From Halostella salina (GTDB lineage Archaea > Halobacteriota > Halobacteria > Halobacteriales > Natronoarchaeaceae), in NCBI RefSeq assembly GCF_003675855.1, contig NZ_RCIH01000001.1:591690-655689 (forward strand): a DNA stretch of 64,000 nt. Direction: 5' to 3'. A program made the translations under genes and the position numbers. Below the pieces are notes generated by a model. The model ran no database searches. It was given only the letters and a program-made list of their open reading frames with translations, and was not told the origin of the DNA. Shown here one piece after another: positions 33,064 through 42,093 of this stretch (position 1 is the stretch's first letter; every line of letters begins with the position of its first letter).

Positions 33064-34137
33064 ATGCCAGCCCCGGAACGGACATCGGACGACGGTCGGT
33101 GCGGGGGCCGCGAGGTTGGCCGCCGGAGCGTGCTCGCGACCCTCGGCACCGTCGGGTTCGGAACGGCCGCCGGATGCGTCGGCGACGCCGCGGAGTCCGA
33201 CGACGGCACGCGCCCGGACGCTTCGGACGGGACGAGTTCGGATGACTCCACCGCCGGGACGGACGGCGACGACGCCGACGCCACGGCGACCCCCGACCGC
33301 CCCGACGGGTACGCCACGCCCGACCCGCCGGCTTTCGACGAGCCGGACGAGGTCACCGACGGCGTCGAGCTGTTCCGCGGCGTCACCTTCGAGGAGACGC
33401 CGGAAGCGACGCTCAAGCTGGATTTCCACCGTCCCGAAGGCGGGACGGACCTCCCGCTGGTTCTCCACGTCCACGGCGGTGCCTGGGAGTACGGCAGCCG
33501 GGGGACCTACACGCGGTGGCACGCCGACCACGGGATGGCGGCCGCGACCATCGACTACCGGCTCAGCGGGACGGCGGAGTACCCGGCGGCGGTGCGGGAC
33601 GTGGTCGCCGCCGTCACATGGCTCCGGACGTGGGCGGCCGAATCGGCCGGGATCGACCCCGAGCGCGTCGCGCTCCGCGGCGCGTCCGCCGGCGCGCACC
33701 TCGCGGCGCTCGTCGCCACGGCTCCCGGGACGGAGACGTTCGCACCCGTCGGCCTCGACCCGAACGTCGGGAGCGTCGACGGCTTCGTCGGCGTCAGCGG
33801 GATCTACGACCTCGGAGACGGGAACGGGGAGTCGGACGTGGCGACGAAGTTCTTCGGCTGTCCGCCGTCGGACTGTCCCGACGTGTACCGCGAGGCGTCG
33901 CCCGTCGAACACGTCGACGGCGAGGCTCCGCCGGCGCTGCTCTGGCACGGCAGGAGCGACCAGCTCGTCCCGACCGAACAGTCCGAACGGTTCCGGGCGG
34001 CGCTCGAAGCCGCCGACGTTCCGGTCACGACGCTGCTCCCCGAGGACGCGGACCACGTCCAGATGCTGAAGGACCCGTGGCGCGAGGCGTTCCGGGCAGC
34101 GGAGCGGTCGTTCCTCGTGGACGTACTCGACCTGTAA
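33064..34137 (+). CDS. Alpha/beta hydrolase (esterase/lipase family), Tat lipoprotein
   Basis: 357 aa. A Tat/lipobox signal is present: GRRSVLATLGTVGFGTAAGC, then an acidic Asp/Thr-rich linker of about 60 residues. The hydrolase has oxyanion HVHGGAWEYGS, nucleophile elbow RGASAGAHL, catalytic Asp in HGRSDQLVP and His in DADHVQM. It is related to the hormone-sensitive-lipase/carboxylesterase branch. The cell-surface anchor suggests action on external esters. It starts at the ATG at 33064; the 33034 ATG is less likely because the signal would be far from the start. Confidence 0.82.
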   Translation: MPAPERTSDDGRCGGREVGRRSVLATLGTVGFGTAAGCVGDAAESDDGTRPDASDGTSSDDSTAGTDGDDADATATPDRPDGYATPDPPAFDEPDEVTDGVELFRGVTFEETPEATLKLDFHRPEGGTDLPLVLHVHGGAWEYGSRGTYTRWHADHGMAAATIDYRLSGTAEYPAAVRDVVAAVTWLRTWAAESAGIDPERVALRGASAGAHLAALVATAPGTETFAPVGLDPNVGSVDGFVGVSGIYDLGDGNGESDVATKFFGCPPSDCPDVYREASPVEHVDGEAPPALLWHGRSDQLVPTEQSERFRAALEAADVPVTTLLPEDADHVQMLKDPWREAFRAAERSFLVDVLDL

Positions 34138-34173
34138 GACGGTCCGGCTCGAAAAACAGCGGTTGCGGCGTCG

Positions 34174-34716
34174 TCAGTCCTCGACGGTGACGGCTTCGAG
34201 GAGGATCTCCTCGTCGGGCTGGTCGCGGGCGTTCGTGTCGACCGCGCCGATCGCCTCGACCACGTCCATCCCGTCGGTGACCTTGCCGAAGACGGCGTGC
34301 TTGTCGTCGAGGTGGGGCTGGGCGTCCAGCGTGATGAAGAACTGCGAGCCGTTGGTGTCCGGCCCGGAGTTGGCCATCGACAGGACGCCGGCGTCGTCGT
34401 GGCGCAGGTCGTCGTGGAACTCGTCGGCGAACTCGTAGCCGGGGCCGCCGCGGCCAGTGCCGGTCGGGTCGCCGCCCTGGATCATGAAGTCCTCGATGAC
34501 GCGGTGGAACGGCACGTCGTTGTACAGCGCGTCGCCCCGGACCTCGCCGCTCTCGGGGTCCTCCCACGTCACGGTGTCCGGTGCCGGCTCAGCGTCGGCG
34601 GCCGGGTCGTGCGCCGCGAGGTTGACGAAGTTCTCGACGGTTCGGGGTGCCTTCTCGTCGTACAGTTCGACCTCGATGTCGCCCTCTGTCGTGTGCAGGG
34701 TCGCCTGGATCGTCAT
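34174..34716 (-). CDS. Peptidyl-prolyl cis-trans isomerase (cyclophilin type)
   Basis: 180 aa cytoplasmic cyclophilin. Active-site pattern: FHRVIEDFMIQGGDP, SMANSGPDTNGSQFFITL, HAVFGKV. A 25-residue acidic insertion (AADAEPAPDTVTWEDPESG) lies between the first and second motifs, a common haloarchaeal feature. It assists protein folding. Convergent with the esterase gene, 36 bp apart. Confidence 0.92.
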   Translation of the reverse strand: MTIQATLHTTEGDIEVELYDEKAPRTVENFVNLAAHDPAADAEPAPDTVTWEDPESGEVRGDALYNDVPFHRVIEDFMIQGGDPTGTGRGGPGYEFADEFHDDLRHDDAGVLSMANSGPDTNGSQFFITLDAQPHLDDKHAVFGKVTDGMDVVEAIGAVDTNARDQPDEEILLEAVTVED

Positions 34717-34779
34717 GTGGGGGACGACGCGAGGACGCGGCAAAAGGCTCCCGGTGTCGGCGTGTGGACCGGCCCGCGG

Positions 34780-36213
34780 TCAGCCGTACACCTCGATCCG
34801 CTCGTTGCGAGCGACGAACAGGCGGCCGCCGGCGAGCGACAGCGTGGCCGTCTCGTGGTCTCCGGTAGCAAGGCTACTCGCCTCGCCGTCGCTGGACACG
34901 TGGACGAGCCCGTCGGGCAGCGCGACGTAGACGCCGTCCGGACAGGCGACGAAGTTGCCGGGGATGCTGGCCAGGTTCCGGTCGGAGACCGACGTGCGCC
35001 AGCGCTCGCTCCCGTCGGCCGGTGAGAACGCCGCCACGTCGCCGGTCGTGGTGTAGGCGTACACCGCATCGGGACCCACTGCGAGCGCCGCGGCGCGTCC
35101 GTGGATTAACCAGTAGTCATCGCCGCCCTCTCCCCGGGACCCCCGCTCGCCGCGTTCCGTCTCCAGCACGCGGGTCCAGCGGTCGGTTCCCGTCCCGGCG
35201 TCGACCGCAAACAGCCGCGGCCGGCGGGAGTCCGGAACCTCCGGACCGTCCGGCACGTCGAAGTAATCCATGCCGACGCCGAAGTAGACCGTCCCGTCGG
35301 CGTGGACCGGCGGCGTCAATTGGTTGGTGACGATGCCGCGCTCGTGCCAGTCGAACCGCCAGTCAGGTTCGTCGCCGCCGAGCGGCCGGCGCTGGAACGT
35401 CTCGCTCCAGTGGACGAACTGGCTGTCGTCGGCGACCGTCGGGGTCCAGCCGGTGACCGGGATCGCGTCGCCGCTGAACTCGCCGACTGACGGCGCGAGT
35501 CGCCGATAGCGATTGTTGCCGACGCTCGCGAGGACGGTGCCGTCCGGCAGCGCGAGGGGCGCGTTCCGCCCGGCTAGCCGCTTGTCCTCGTCCGCCGGCA
35601 CTGGCGCGGCCGTCCACGCCGCCTCGCCGTCGTCGACGCCGACGTACTCCCACCGGTCGTTGACGTAGCCGCTCACGAGGAAGACGGCGCGGCCGTCGAC
35701 GATCACGGGCATCGACCGATTCGAGCCGACCTGCGCCTCGCCCCAGTCGCGCTCGTAGACCCACAGCCGTTCCCCCGTGGCCGCGTCCAGCCCGTAGAGG
35801 TACGTGCGGCTCGTCTCCCCGCCGTACGGGAGGTGGGTCGCGACGTACGCCGTCCCGTCCGCAACCGCGACCTGCCGCGTCCCGCTCTGGTCGACGTACT
35901 CGTCGGTGTTCGGCGTCGACCACGTCCACTCGATGTCGGCGTCGCCGCCGGGACCGGCTCCCGGGGAGTACGCCGCCTGTCCCGGCCCGCCACGGTACAT
36001 CCGCCAGTCGGCGCTCTCCGTTTCCGGGTCGCCCGTGCCCTCGCCGCTGGTCGTCTCACTCCCGCCGGGAGCGGTCGTGGTCGCCAGCCCGCCGCCGTCG
36101 TTGTCGCTTTCCCCACCGGAACTGCAGCCCGCGAGTCCGGCGATGCCAGCGCCCGCGGCGGCGAGCAGCCGCCGCCGGCGGACGGCGCGGCTCCGCATGT
36201 CATGATCTGACAT
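34780..36213 (-). CDS. PQQ-like beta-propeller Tat lipoprotein
   Basis: 477 aa. Tat signal and lipobox RRRRLLAAAGAGIAGLAGC, then a Gly/Thr/Ser linker and a quinoprotein-like propeller with blades such as GERLWVYERD, DRWTRVLETE and GSERWRTSVSD. It is the second such protein in the window (see 29654-30790). The start at 36213 (MSDHDM) is favoured because a GAATTTATACG box lies about 27 nt upstream; an internal ATG at 36198 is an alternative. Ligand or partner unknown. Confidence 0.82.
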   Translation of the reverse strand: MSDHDMRSRAVRRRRLLAAAGAGIAGLAGCSSGGESDNDGGGLATTTAPGGSETTSGEGTGDPETESADWRMYRGGPGQAAYSPGAGPGGDADIEWTWSTPNTDEYVDQSGTRQVAVADGTAYVATHLPYGGETSRTYLYGLDAATGERLWVYERDWGEAQVGSNRSMPVIVDGRAVFLVSGYVNDRWEYVGVDDGEAAWTAAPVPADEDKRLAGRNAPLALPDGTVLASVGNNRYRRLAPSVGEFSGDAIPVTGWTPTVADDSQFVHWSETFQRRPLGGDEPDWRFDWHERGIVTNQLTPPVHADGTVYFGVGMDYFDVPDGPEVPDSRRPRLFAVDAGTGTDRWTRVLETERGERGSRGEGGDDYWLIHGRAAALAVGPDAVYAYTTTGDVAAFSPADGSERWRTSVSDRNLASIPGNFVACPDGVYVALPDGLVHVSSDGEASSLATGDHETATLSLAGGRLFVARNERIEVYG

Positions 36214-36235
36214 GATTTCCGCTTTGTAACTCGTC

Positions 36236-36248
36236 GTATAAATTCCCG
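36236..36248 (-). promoter_or_regulatory. TATA box for the PQQ-like lipoprotein gene
   Basis: The minus strand reads GGGAATTTATACG about 27 nt before the ATG at 36213, fitting a leaderless start and favouring MSDHDM over the internal ATG. Confidence 0.55.
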
Positions 36249-36295
36249 TTGGCAGTTCGCGGCTGAGGACGATGCCGTCGTCGTGTGACCCGCCC

Positions 36296-36802
36296 TCAGA
36301 ACGTCGCGGTGAGCACGTACCAGTCGCCCTCGTACTTCACGACGCTCGTCGTCGTCGGGTTGGCGACGTTGCCCGACCCCTCCCACTCCAGCGTGAGGTG
36401 GTACCCCATCGAGAGGTCGGCCGTGGCGAGCGCGGAGCCGTTCATCTTCTCGCTGTCGACGACCGTGACTGACGTAACGCTCCAGCCGGCGCTCCCGTAG
36501 AACGAGCGCGCCTCGTCGGCCCACTCACGGAGGTCGGATTCATCCATCTCGTTCGCTTCCAACTGCGTCTCGCCGTCCTCGATCCGCAGGAGACAGCGCC
36601 CCCGACAGGCCGACTCGTAGCGCCCGTTGCCGAGCGCCCGGAGGTAGGCCTTCGCCGTCTCCTTGGCTCCGGCCGGCGGCTCGTCCGGGAAGTCGTTCCC
36701 CTGTCCGGGGATCAGCCGTATCGCGCGGTCCAGACAGCCCGACAGCCCGGCGACGGCGGCGACGGTCGCGGCGGCACCGAACCCGCGGCGCGTCGAAGAC
36801 AT
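36296..36802 (-). CDS. Tat lipoprotein of unknown function
   Basis: 168 aa. TRRGFGAAATVAAVAGLSGC is a Tat-type signal with lipobox Cys about residue 23. The mature domain (ETAKAYLRALGNGRYESAC, YHLTLEWEGSGNV, VVKYEGDWYVLTATF) resembles small NTF2/DUF4878-like lipoproteins. It has two extra cysteines in CRGRC that may form a disulfide. A GTGATAAATTCG box about 27 nt upstream supports the start. Confidence 0.75.
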   Translation of the reverse strand: MSSTRRGFGAAATVAAVAGLSGCLDRAIRLIPGQGNDFPDEPPAGAKETAKAYLRALGNGRYESACRGRCLLRIEDGETQLEANEMDESDLREWADEARSFYGSAGWSVTSVTVVDSEKMNGSALATADLSMGYHLTLEWEGSGNVANPTTTSVVKYEGDWYVLTATF

Positions 36803-36823
36803 ACGTGGTATGATGTATCATGC

Positions 36824-36836
36824 CGTGATAAATTCG
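36824..36836 (-). promoter_or_regulatory. TATA box for the 168-aa lipoprotein gene
   Basis: ACGAATTTATCAC on the minus strand is centred about 27 nt before the ATG at 36802. The element lies in the divergent 90-bp interval shared with the AstE-like gene. Confidence 0.5.
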
Positions 36837-36892
36837 TCGGCCGTGCCCGCTGCGCCCCGACAAATGAAGGTCGATCACGCCGTAGCACGCGT

Positions 36893-37867
36893 ATGGTAGC
36901 GCCGGCAGTTCACTCGGCGGAGCGCGTCACGCTCGCTCGCCTCCCGTCGGGGGTCGAGGTGGCGACGACGGTCCACACCTACGCCAGCCCCGCCAACGGG
37001 CCGACCGTCTACGTGCAGGCCGCCCAGCACGGTCGCGAGGTGAACGGGACGGCGGTCCTCCGGCGGCTCCACGACCGGCTGGTCGACGCGAGCATCGCCG
37101 GGCGGGTCGTCGCCGTGCCGGTGGCGAATCCCCTCACATTCGACCGGGTCTCGTACACGACGCCGGAACCGCTCGACAGCGTCCACTCGAACATGAACCG
37201 GGTGTGGCCCGGCGACGCCGACGGGACGCTCCACGAGCGCATGGCCGCCCGGCTCTGGACGTACGCGAGCGACGCCGACGCCGCAGTCGACCTCCACACC
37301 GGGAGTCCGGAGCTGCTCACCCACGTCGTCTACCGCGACGGCGACGCGACGGCCCGCGCGCTCGCCGAGGCGTTCGGTACGGACCTCCTGCTGGCGGAGG
37401 CGGCGGGCGACGACGCCGCCGACGAGTGGCACCGCCGGAACTTCGCCGGGAAGTTCCGCGTCGCCGCCGCCCGCGAGGGGATCCCCGCCATCACCCCTGA
37501 GCTGGCCCACAACAAACAGATCGTTGAGGACGCCGTCGAGGCCGGCGTCGACGGAACCCTGAACGTGCTCCGCCACCTCGGCGTCCTGCCCGGCGCGCCC
37601 GACCCTGCCGCCCCGACCGTCGCCCGCAACCACCTCGGCCGGGTCGACGCCGTCGACGCCGGACTCTTCCGCCCGCATCCGGACCGGGCGCTGGGCGAGC
37701 GCGTCGACGAGGGGACGCCGCTGGGGACGCTGTACGACCCGACGAGCTACGAGGTGTTGCAGGAGGCGACCGCCGACGACGCCGGGATCCTCTATGCGAT
37801 CACCCGCGAGGCGACCGTCGCCGCCGGCGGCAAACTGGCGAACGTGGCGATCCCGCGGGCGGAGTGA
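36893..37867 (+). CDS. Succinylglutamate desuccinylase/aspartoacylase-family hydrolase
   Basis: 324 aa zinc hydrolase of the M14-related AstE/AspA group. Zinc ligands appear as QHGREVNGT (His and Glu) and AVDLHTG (His); the catalytic Glu is in TPELAHN. NPLTFDRVSY and NMNRVWPGD are typical of the haloarchaeal subfamily. The true acyl-amino-acid substrate is unknown. It starts at the ATG at 36893, immediately before a conserved beta strand. Monocistronic, divergent from the lipoprotein gene. Confidence 0.8.
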   Translation: MVAPAVHSAERVTLARLPSGVEVATTVHTYASPANGPTVYVQAAQHGREVNGTAVLRRLHDRLVDASIAGRVVAVPVANPLTFDRVSYTTPEPLDSVHSNMNRVWPGDADGTLHERMAARLWTYASDADAAVDLHTGSPELLTHVVYRDGDATARALAEAFGTDLLLAEAAGDDAADEWHRRNFAGKFRVAAAREGIPAITPELAHNKQIVEDAVEAGVDGTLNVLRHLGVLPGAPDPAAPTVARNHLGRVDAVDAGLFRPHPDRALGERVDEGTPLGTLYDPTSYEVLQEATADDAGILYAITREATVAAGGKLANVAIPRAE

Positions 37868-37871
37868 GCCA

Positions 37872-38069
37872 TCACTCGGTGGCCGGCTTGTCGGTTCCGT
37901 CCGGTCGCAGGTGGCGCTCGAATCGCTCGAACACGATCACTCCCCGGAGGACCAGCAGCAGGAAGGCCCAGTTCAGGATACTTGCCGGGCTGAGAACCGC
38001 GTACAGGAGCACGACGACGCTGACGACGGCGTACCCCCTATCGACGCCAGACCGAGACAGGTCGAGCAT
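37872..38069 (-). CDS. Small two-helix membrane protein
   Basis: 65 aa. Two hydrophobic helices (GYAVVSVVVLLYAVLS and LNWAFLLLVLRGVIVF) and a charged C-terminus (ERHLRPDGTDKPATE). It sits in a short gap between convergent and same-strand neighbours with no other explanation for its conserved amphipathic layout. Function unknown; size and context make it a moderate-confidence gene. Confidence 0.6.
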   Translation of the reverse strand: MLDLSRSGVDRGYAVVSVVVLLYAVLSPASILNWAFLLLVLRGVIVFERFERHLRPDGTDKPATE

Positions 38070-38126
38070 AGCTGTTCGGTTCTGCCAACACGATATAAAA
38101 TTTTTCCGAAAGATGGATATCTGAAG

Positions 38127-39209
38127 TCAGAACTCCCGCAGGTCGTCCAGCACGGCCGCGGCGCTCCCGTCGGCGACGGACTCGCGGGCCATCATCAGTC
38201 CCTCGTCGAGCGTGTCGGCGTCGCCGCGGGCGTAGATCCGGAACGCGGCGTTGAGCGCGACGGCGTCGGCGAACCCGTCGTCGCGCTCGCCGGCGACGAC
38301 CGACTCGGTGATCGCCGCGGAGTCGGCGGCCACGTCGTCGACTTCGAGGTCCGCCTCCTCGAACTCCATGCCGTACTCGGGCGTCTCTATCTCGTAGTCG
38401 TCGAAGTCCGCGTCGCCGGACTCGCCGCCCGCGTTCCACTCCGCGACCTTCGTGTACCCCGGCCGGATGTCGTCGTACCCCTCCATCCCCTGGAACATGA
38501 TGACGCGGTCGGGCGTCTCGGTCTCCATCGCGGCGAACGTGTCGGTCACCTTCGTGGCGAACGCGAGGTGGTAGAAGCTGCCGAGGTGGACGTCGGCGTT
38601 CGCGGGGTTGGCCAGCGTCTCGATGGTGTTGACGAACACGCGGACGCCCATCTGATCACGGCGGTCGAACAGGTCGTCGATCCCGGGGTTGAACGCCGGC
38701 TGGTAGTAGAAGCCGAAGCCGGTCTCGTCGACCATGTCGGCGCTCTCCGCGAGGTCGAGTTCGGTGCGGACGCCGAGTTCGTCGAGCACGTGCTTGTAGG
38801 CGTCCTGCTTCTGGGTCGGCACGCGGTCGCCGGAGTGGGCGACGACGGGCGTCCCCGCGCCCGCGGCGACGACGCCGGCCGCGACGCCGAGGATCGCGGT
38901 GCGTCCCTTCCCGTCGTAGTTCGCGCCGCAGTCGACGGGGTCGGCGTCGGGTTCGGCCCGCTCGACGCTCTCCTCGACCATCACGTCGGTGTAGGCCGCC
39001 AGCTCCTCGGGGGTGTTGCGCTTCCAGCGGTTCGCCAGCCAGAACGCGCCGAGCGTGGTCGGGTCGGGTTCGGCCCCGAGGATGCGCTGGAACGCCTCGC
39101 GGGCCTGCTCGCGGCTCATGTCGTCGGCGGACTTGTGCCCGGAGCCGACGACTTCGGTCATCAGGCGTTTCAGGGGCCACTCGCCGTACTTCGCGGTTGC
39201 CTCGGCCAT
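38127..39209 (-). CDS. TrpD-like glycosyltransferase family 3 protein
   Basis: 360 aa, related to anthranilate phosphoribosyltransferase. The helical N-terminal domain is present (GHKSADDMSREQAREAFQRIL, GAFWLANRWKRNTPEELAAYTD), but the PRPP loop GTGGD is replaced by DCGANYDGKGRT, and VAHSGDRVPTQKQ stands for the usual KHGN region. It is therefore probably a paralogue with a different activity (the YbiB/TrpD2 type) rather than the tryptophan enzyme. No other trp gene is adjacent. The start at 39209 follows a GACGCTTTTGCGG box. Confidence 0.75.
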   Translation of the reverse strand: MAEATAKYGEWPLKRLMTEVVGSGHKSADDMSREQAREAFQRILGAEPDPTTLGAFWLANRWKRNTPEELAAYTDVMVEESVERAEPDADPVDCGANYDGKGRTAILGVAAGVVAAGAGTPVVAHSGDRVPTQKQDAYKHVLDELGVRTELDLAESADMVDETGFGFYYQPAFNPGIDDLFDRRDQMGVRVFVNTIETLANPANADVHLGSFYHLAFATKVTDTFAAMETETPDRVIMFQGMEGYDDIRPGYTKVAEWNAGGESGDADFDDYEIETPEYGMEFEEADLEVDDVAADSAAITESVVAGERDDGFADAVALNAAFRIYARGDADTLDEGLMMARESVADGSAAAVLDDLREF

Positions 39210-39262
39210 GTGATCGGCTTGGGGCGCTCGCCGCAAAAGCGTCCCGTTTCCGGCGGGACGGC

Positions 39263-40150
39263 TCAGTCTCCACCAGCGACTGCCGGCCAGTCCGGGTCGA
39301 CGCCGAGCAGGTCCGCGCTCGCCGACCACAGTGCTGTCTGCCGGCGCTCGTCGCGGGCCGCGTCCGACGGCTCCGCGCGCTCGGTGCCGTCGAAGTACGC
39401 CCCGTTCGCGTCGGCGGCATCGTCCGCCGCCGCCAGCCGGGCCAGCGCCTCGCCGCCGTCAGCGACGCTCCGGCCGACGGGAAGGACGGAGAACAGCTTC
39501 ATCGTGGCCCGGACGTACAGCGCGCTGTTCCGGTAGAGGCCGCTCCCCGGGATGAATCCGGGGTGGAGCGCCGTCGCCGTCACGCCCGTCCCGTCGAGGC
39601 GGTCGGCGAGTTCGCGGACGAACAGGACGTTCATCAGCTTCGTCCGGGCGTAGCCGTCGAGTCCCGCGTGCTCGCCAAGCAGGTCCGGGTCGTCGGGGGC
39701 AACGTCGGCGCGCCGGTGGACGCCCGACGCCGTGACGACGACGCGGGCGGGGGCGCTGTCCCGGAGCAGCGGCGCGAGTTCGCGGGTCAGCAGGTACGGC
39801 GCGAGGTGGTTCACCGCTACCGCGAACGGGACGCCGTCGTCGGTCGTGCTGTGCTCGTCGGGCGCGACGGCGGCGTTGTTCACCAGCGCGTCGAGCCGGT
39901 CGGTGTGCTCCCGGACCGTCGCCGCGAGGTCGCGCACCGCCGACTGCGACGCGAGGTCGTACTGGAGGAAGGTGGCGTCGCCGCCCGCCGTCCGCACCGT
40001 CTGTGCGGCCGTCTCACCGCGCTCCGGGTCCCGCCCGACGAGGTACACCGTCGCCCCGGCCGCGCCCAGTTCCCGCGCCGCCGCGCGGCCGATGCCGCTC
40101 GTCCCGCCCGTGAGCAGCACCGTCCAGTCGCTCCGGTCGCCCAGGTCCAT
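39263..40150 (-). CDS. Short-chain dehydrogenase/reductase
   Basis: 295 aa. The cofactor loop TGGTSGIG is at residues 14-21, ALVNNAAV is the NNAG strand, and the active-site Tyr/Lys pair is YARTK. It resembles the retinol dehydrogenase/WW-domain-oxidoreductase-like SDR group (HPGFIPGSGLYR). Probably NADPH-dependent because the loop after GRDPER has basic residues. The substrate is unknown. Confidence 0.85.
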   Translation of the reverse strand: MDLGDRSDWTVLLTGGTSGIGRAAARELGAAGATVYLVGRDPERGETAAQTVRTAGGDATFLQYDLASQSAVRDLAATVREHTDRLDALVNNAAVAPDEHSTTDDGVPFAVAVNHLAPYLLTRELAPLLRDSAPARVVVTASGVHRRADVAPDDPDLLGEHAGLDGYARTKLMNVLFVRELADRLDGTGVTATALHPGFIPGSGLYRNSALYVRATMKLFSVLPVGRSVADGGEALARLAAADDAADANGAYFDGTERAEPSDAARDERRQTALWSASADLLGVDPDWPAVAGGD

Positions 40151-40199
40151 GTCGCGTCCCAAGGGCCCGGACCACAAAGTCCCCCGGCCGATCCCCGGC

Positions 40200-42008
40200 C
40201 TACACGCGCTCGTCTAGGAAGTCGGCGATGTGTCGGAACGTCCGTACCTTCTGGTCCTGGTCGCTGGAGCCGTGGCCCTCCTCGTCGAGTTCGTGGTACG
40301 CGAACTCCCTGCCGGCGGTCCAGCCGAGTTCGTCCTCGACGGCGTCCCGGAACAGCCGCGCCTGCGAGACCGGACAGCGCGGGTCGTTGACGCCGTGGAC
40401 GACGCAGAACGGGCGCTCGACGTTCCCGACGTGCTCGACGGGCGAGCGCTCGCGCCAGAGGTCGTGGTTCGCCTCGGGGTCGCCCATCTGCTGCCGGAGG
40501 GTCGTCTTGAAGTGGGGCATGTCCTCCTCGTACAGCGCGTGGAGGTCGGTGATCCCGACCCACGGGACGGCGGCGGCCCACAGCGTCGGATACTGCACGA
40601 GCTGGCAGTACGCGGCGTAGCCGCCGTAGGAGCCGCCCATCACGGCGACGCGGTCCGCGTCGACCCAGTCCCGGGCTTTGAGCCACCGCCCGGCGGCCGC
40701 GATGTCCGCCTGCTCTTTCCCGCCCCAGTCGCCGCGGATCGCACGCTTGAACTCTCGCCCTCGGCCGGTCGAGCCGCGGTAGTTCGGTCGGAGGACGGTG
40801 TACCCCTCGCTGACGAGGAACTGGACGTGGACGTTGAACCGCCGCTGGGACTGGAAGTGGGGGCCGCCGTGGACCTCGACGACGCCCGGCGAGGGGCGTT
40901 CGCCCGAGTCGTACAGCAGGCCGCCGACCTCCAGGCCGTCCTCGGAGTCGAACGTGACGTACTCGGCGTCGACGAAGTCGTCGGGCTCGAAGTCCCCGTA
41001 CTCCGGCTCGTGGAGGGTCTCGGACTCGTCGGTCGAGAGGTCGTACCGGAGGACGGCTGGGCGGTCGGCGGCGGTTTCGTGGCGAAGCACGAGCGCGTCG
41101 TCGACGAACGGGTCGGCGGTCGACCCCATCGAGACGGGGTGGGTGAAGCCGAGCGGGAGGTCGAGTTCGCGGCCGGTTCCGTCGGCCACGTCGTAGACGA
41201 CCGGGACGGTCGCCGCGTCGCGGTTTCGGGTCCCGACGACACGGCTCCCGTCCGGCGTGAACGCGTCCGCGCTCTCGGGGTGGTCGCCGGGGGAGAGCCA
41301 CCGCACCGCGTCGTCAGCGAGGTCGTACACGCCGATCCGGTGGACGCCGCTTTCGTCGTCGCCGACGAGCAGTCGGTCGCCGTCGGGGTGCCAGTCGACC
41401 ACCGCGGACTCCGAGTCGTCCGTCCCGAACGCCAGTTCGCGGGCGTCGGAGCCGTCGGCGTCGGCGACCCACGCGCGGTAGTTGTCGAGGTTCTCGGGGT
41501 CGGGCGTGAAGTACGCCACCCGGTCGCCGTCGGGCGAGAGCCCCCCGTCGTACACCGGCACCTCGCGGTCGGTCAACTGGTCGACCGCGCCGGTTTCGGC
41601 GTCGTAGCGGTGGAGGTTCAGCTGCCCGGGCGCGGTCGAGAGGAACAGGAGGACCCGTCCGTCCGGACCGGTGTCGACGACCCGGTTCTGGCCGTCGAGT
41701 TCGACGACAGGTTCGTGGTCGCCGTCGCGGTCGGCGGCGTAGAGGTCGTACTGCTCGTCGCCGCCGTCGTCGCGGTGGTAGAACACGCGCTCGCCGTCGC
41801 CGGCCCAGAAGAGCGGCATCGTCGCGTCGCGCGGCACTTCGCCGTCGCTGATCCGCGTCACTGCGCCGGTGTCGAGGTCGCGCAGGTAGAGTTCGTTGCG
41901 CCCCGACTCGTCCCAGTAGAACGCGAGGGTGTCGCCGTCGGGCGACGGGGTGGGGTGGGCGACGGTCGGCAGGCGGGCGATCGCTTCGAGGCGGTCGCTG
42001 TCGGCCAT
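40200..42008 (-). CDS. S9 family prolyl oligopeptidase-like serine peptidase
   Basis: 602 aa. The N-terminal beta-propeller (residues about 1-340; ISDGEVPRDATMPLFWAGD blades) precedes the alpha/beta-hydrolase domain. The catalytic triad is Ser in MGGSYGGYAAY, Asp in HGVNDPRCP and His in EEGHGSS. This group includes acylaminoacyl peptidases and dipeptidyl peptidase-like enzymes acting on short peptides in the cytoplasm. No signal peptide. Divergent from the AhbAB gene. Confidence 0.9.
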   Translation of the reverse strand: MADSDRLEAIARLPTVAHPTPSPDGDTLAFYWDESGRNELYLRDLDTGAVTRISDGEVPRDATMPLFWAGDGERVFYHRDDGGDEQYDLYAADRDGDHEPVVELDGQNRVVDTGPDGRVLLFLSTAPGQLNLHRYDAETGAVDQLTDREVPVYDGGLSPDGDRVAYFTPDPENLDNYRAWVADADGSDARELAFGTDDSESAVVDWHPDGDRLLVGDDESGVHRIGVYDLADDAVRWLSPGDHPESADAFTPDGSRVVGTRNRDAATVPVVYDVADGTGRELDLPLGFTHPVSMGSTADPFVDDALVLRHETAADRPAVLRYDLSTDESETLHEPEYGDFEPDDFVDAEYVTFDSEDGLEVGGLLYDSGERPSPGVVEVHGGPHFQSQRRFNVHVQFLVSEGYTVLRPNYRGSTGRGREFKRAIRGDWGGKEQADIAAAGRWLKARDWVDADRVAVMGGSYGGYAAYCQLVQYPTLWAAAVPWVGITDLHALYEEDMPHFKTTLRQQMGDPEANHDLWRERSPVEHVGNVERPFCVVHGVNDPRCPVSQARLFRDAVEDELGWTAGREFAYHELDEEGHGSSDQDQKVRTFRHIADFLDERV

Positions 42009-42093
42009 GATGCTACGCCTGTGCGCCACCCACAAACCGTTTCGGAAGCCAGCAGTCGAAACACGTACGTTTCGGAGTTCCCTAGTTCCGCCA

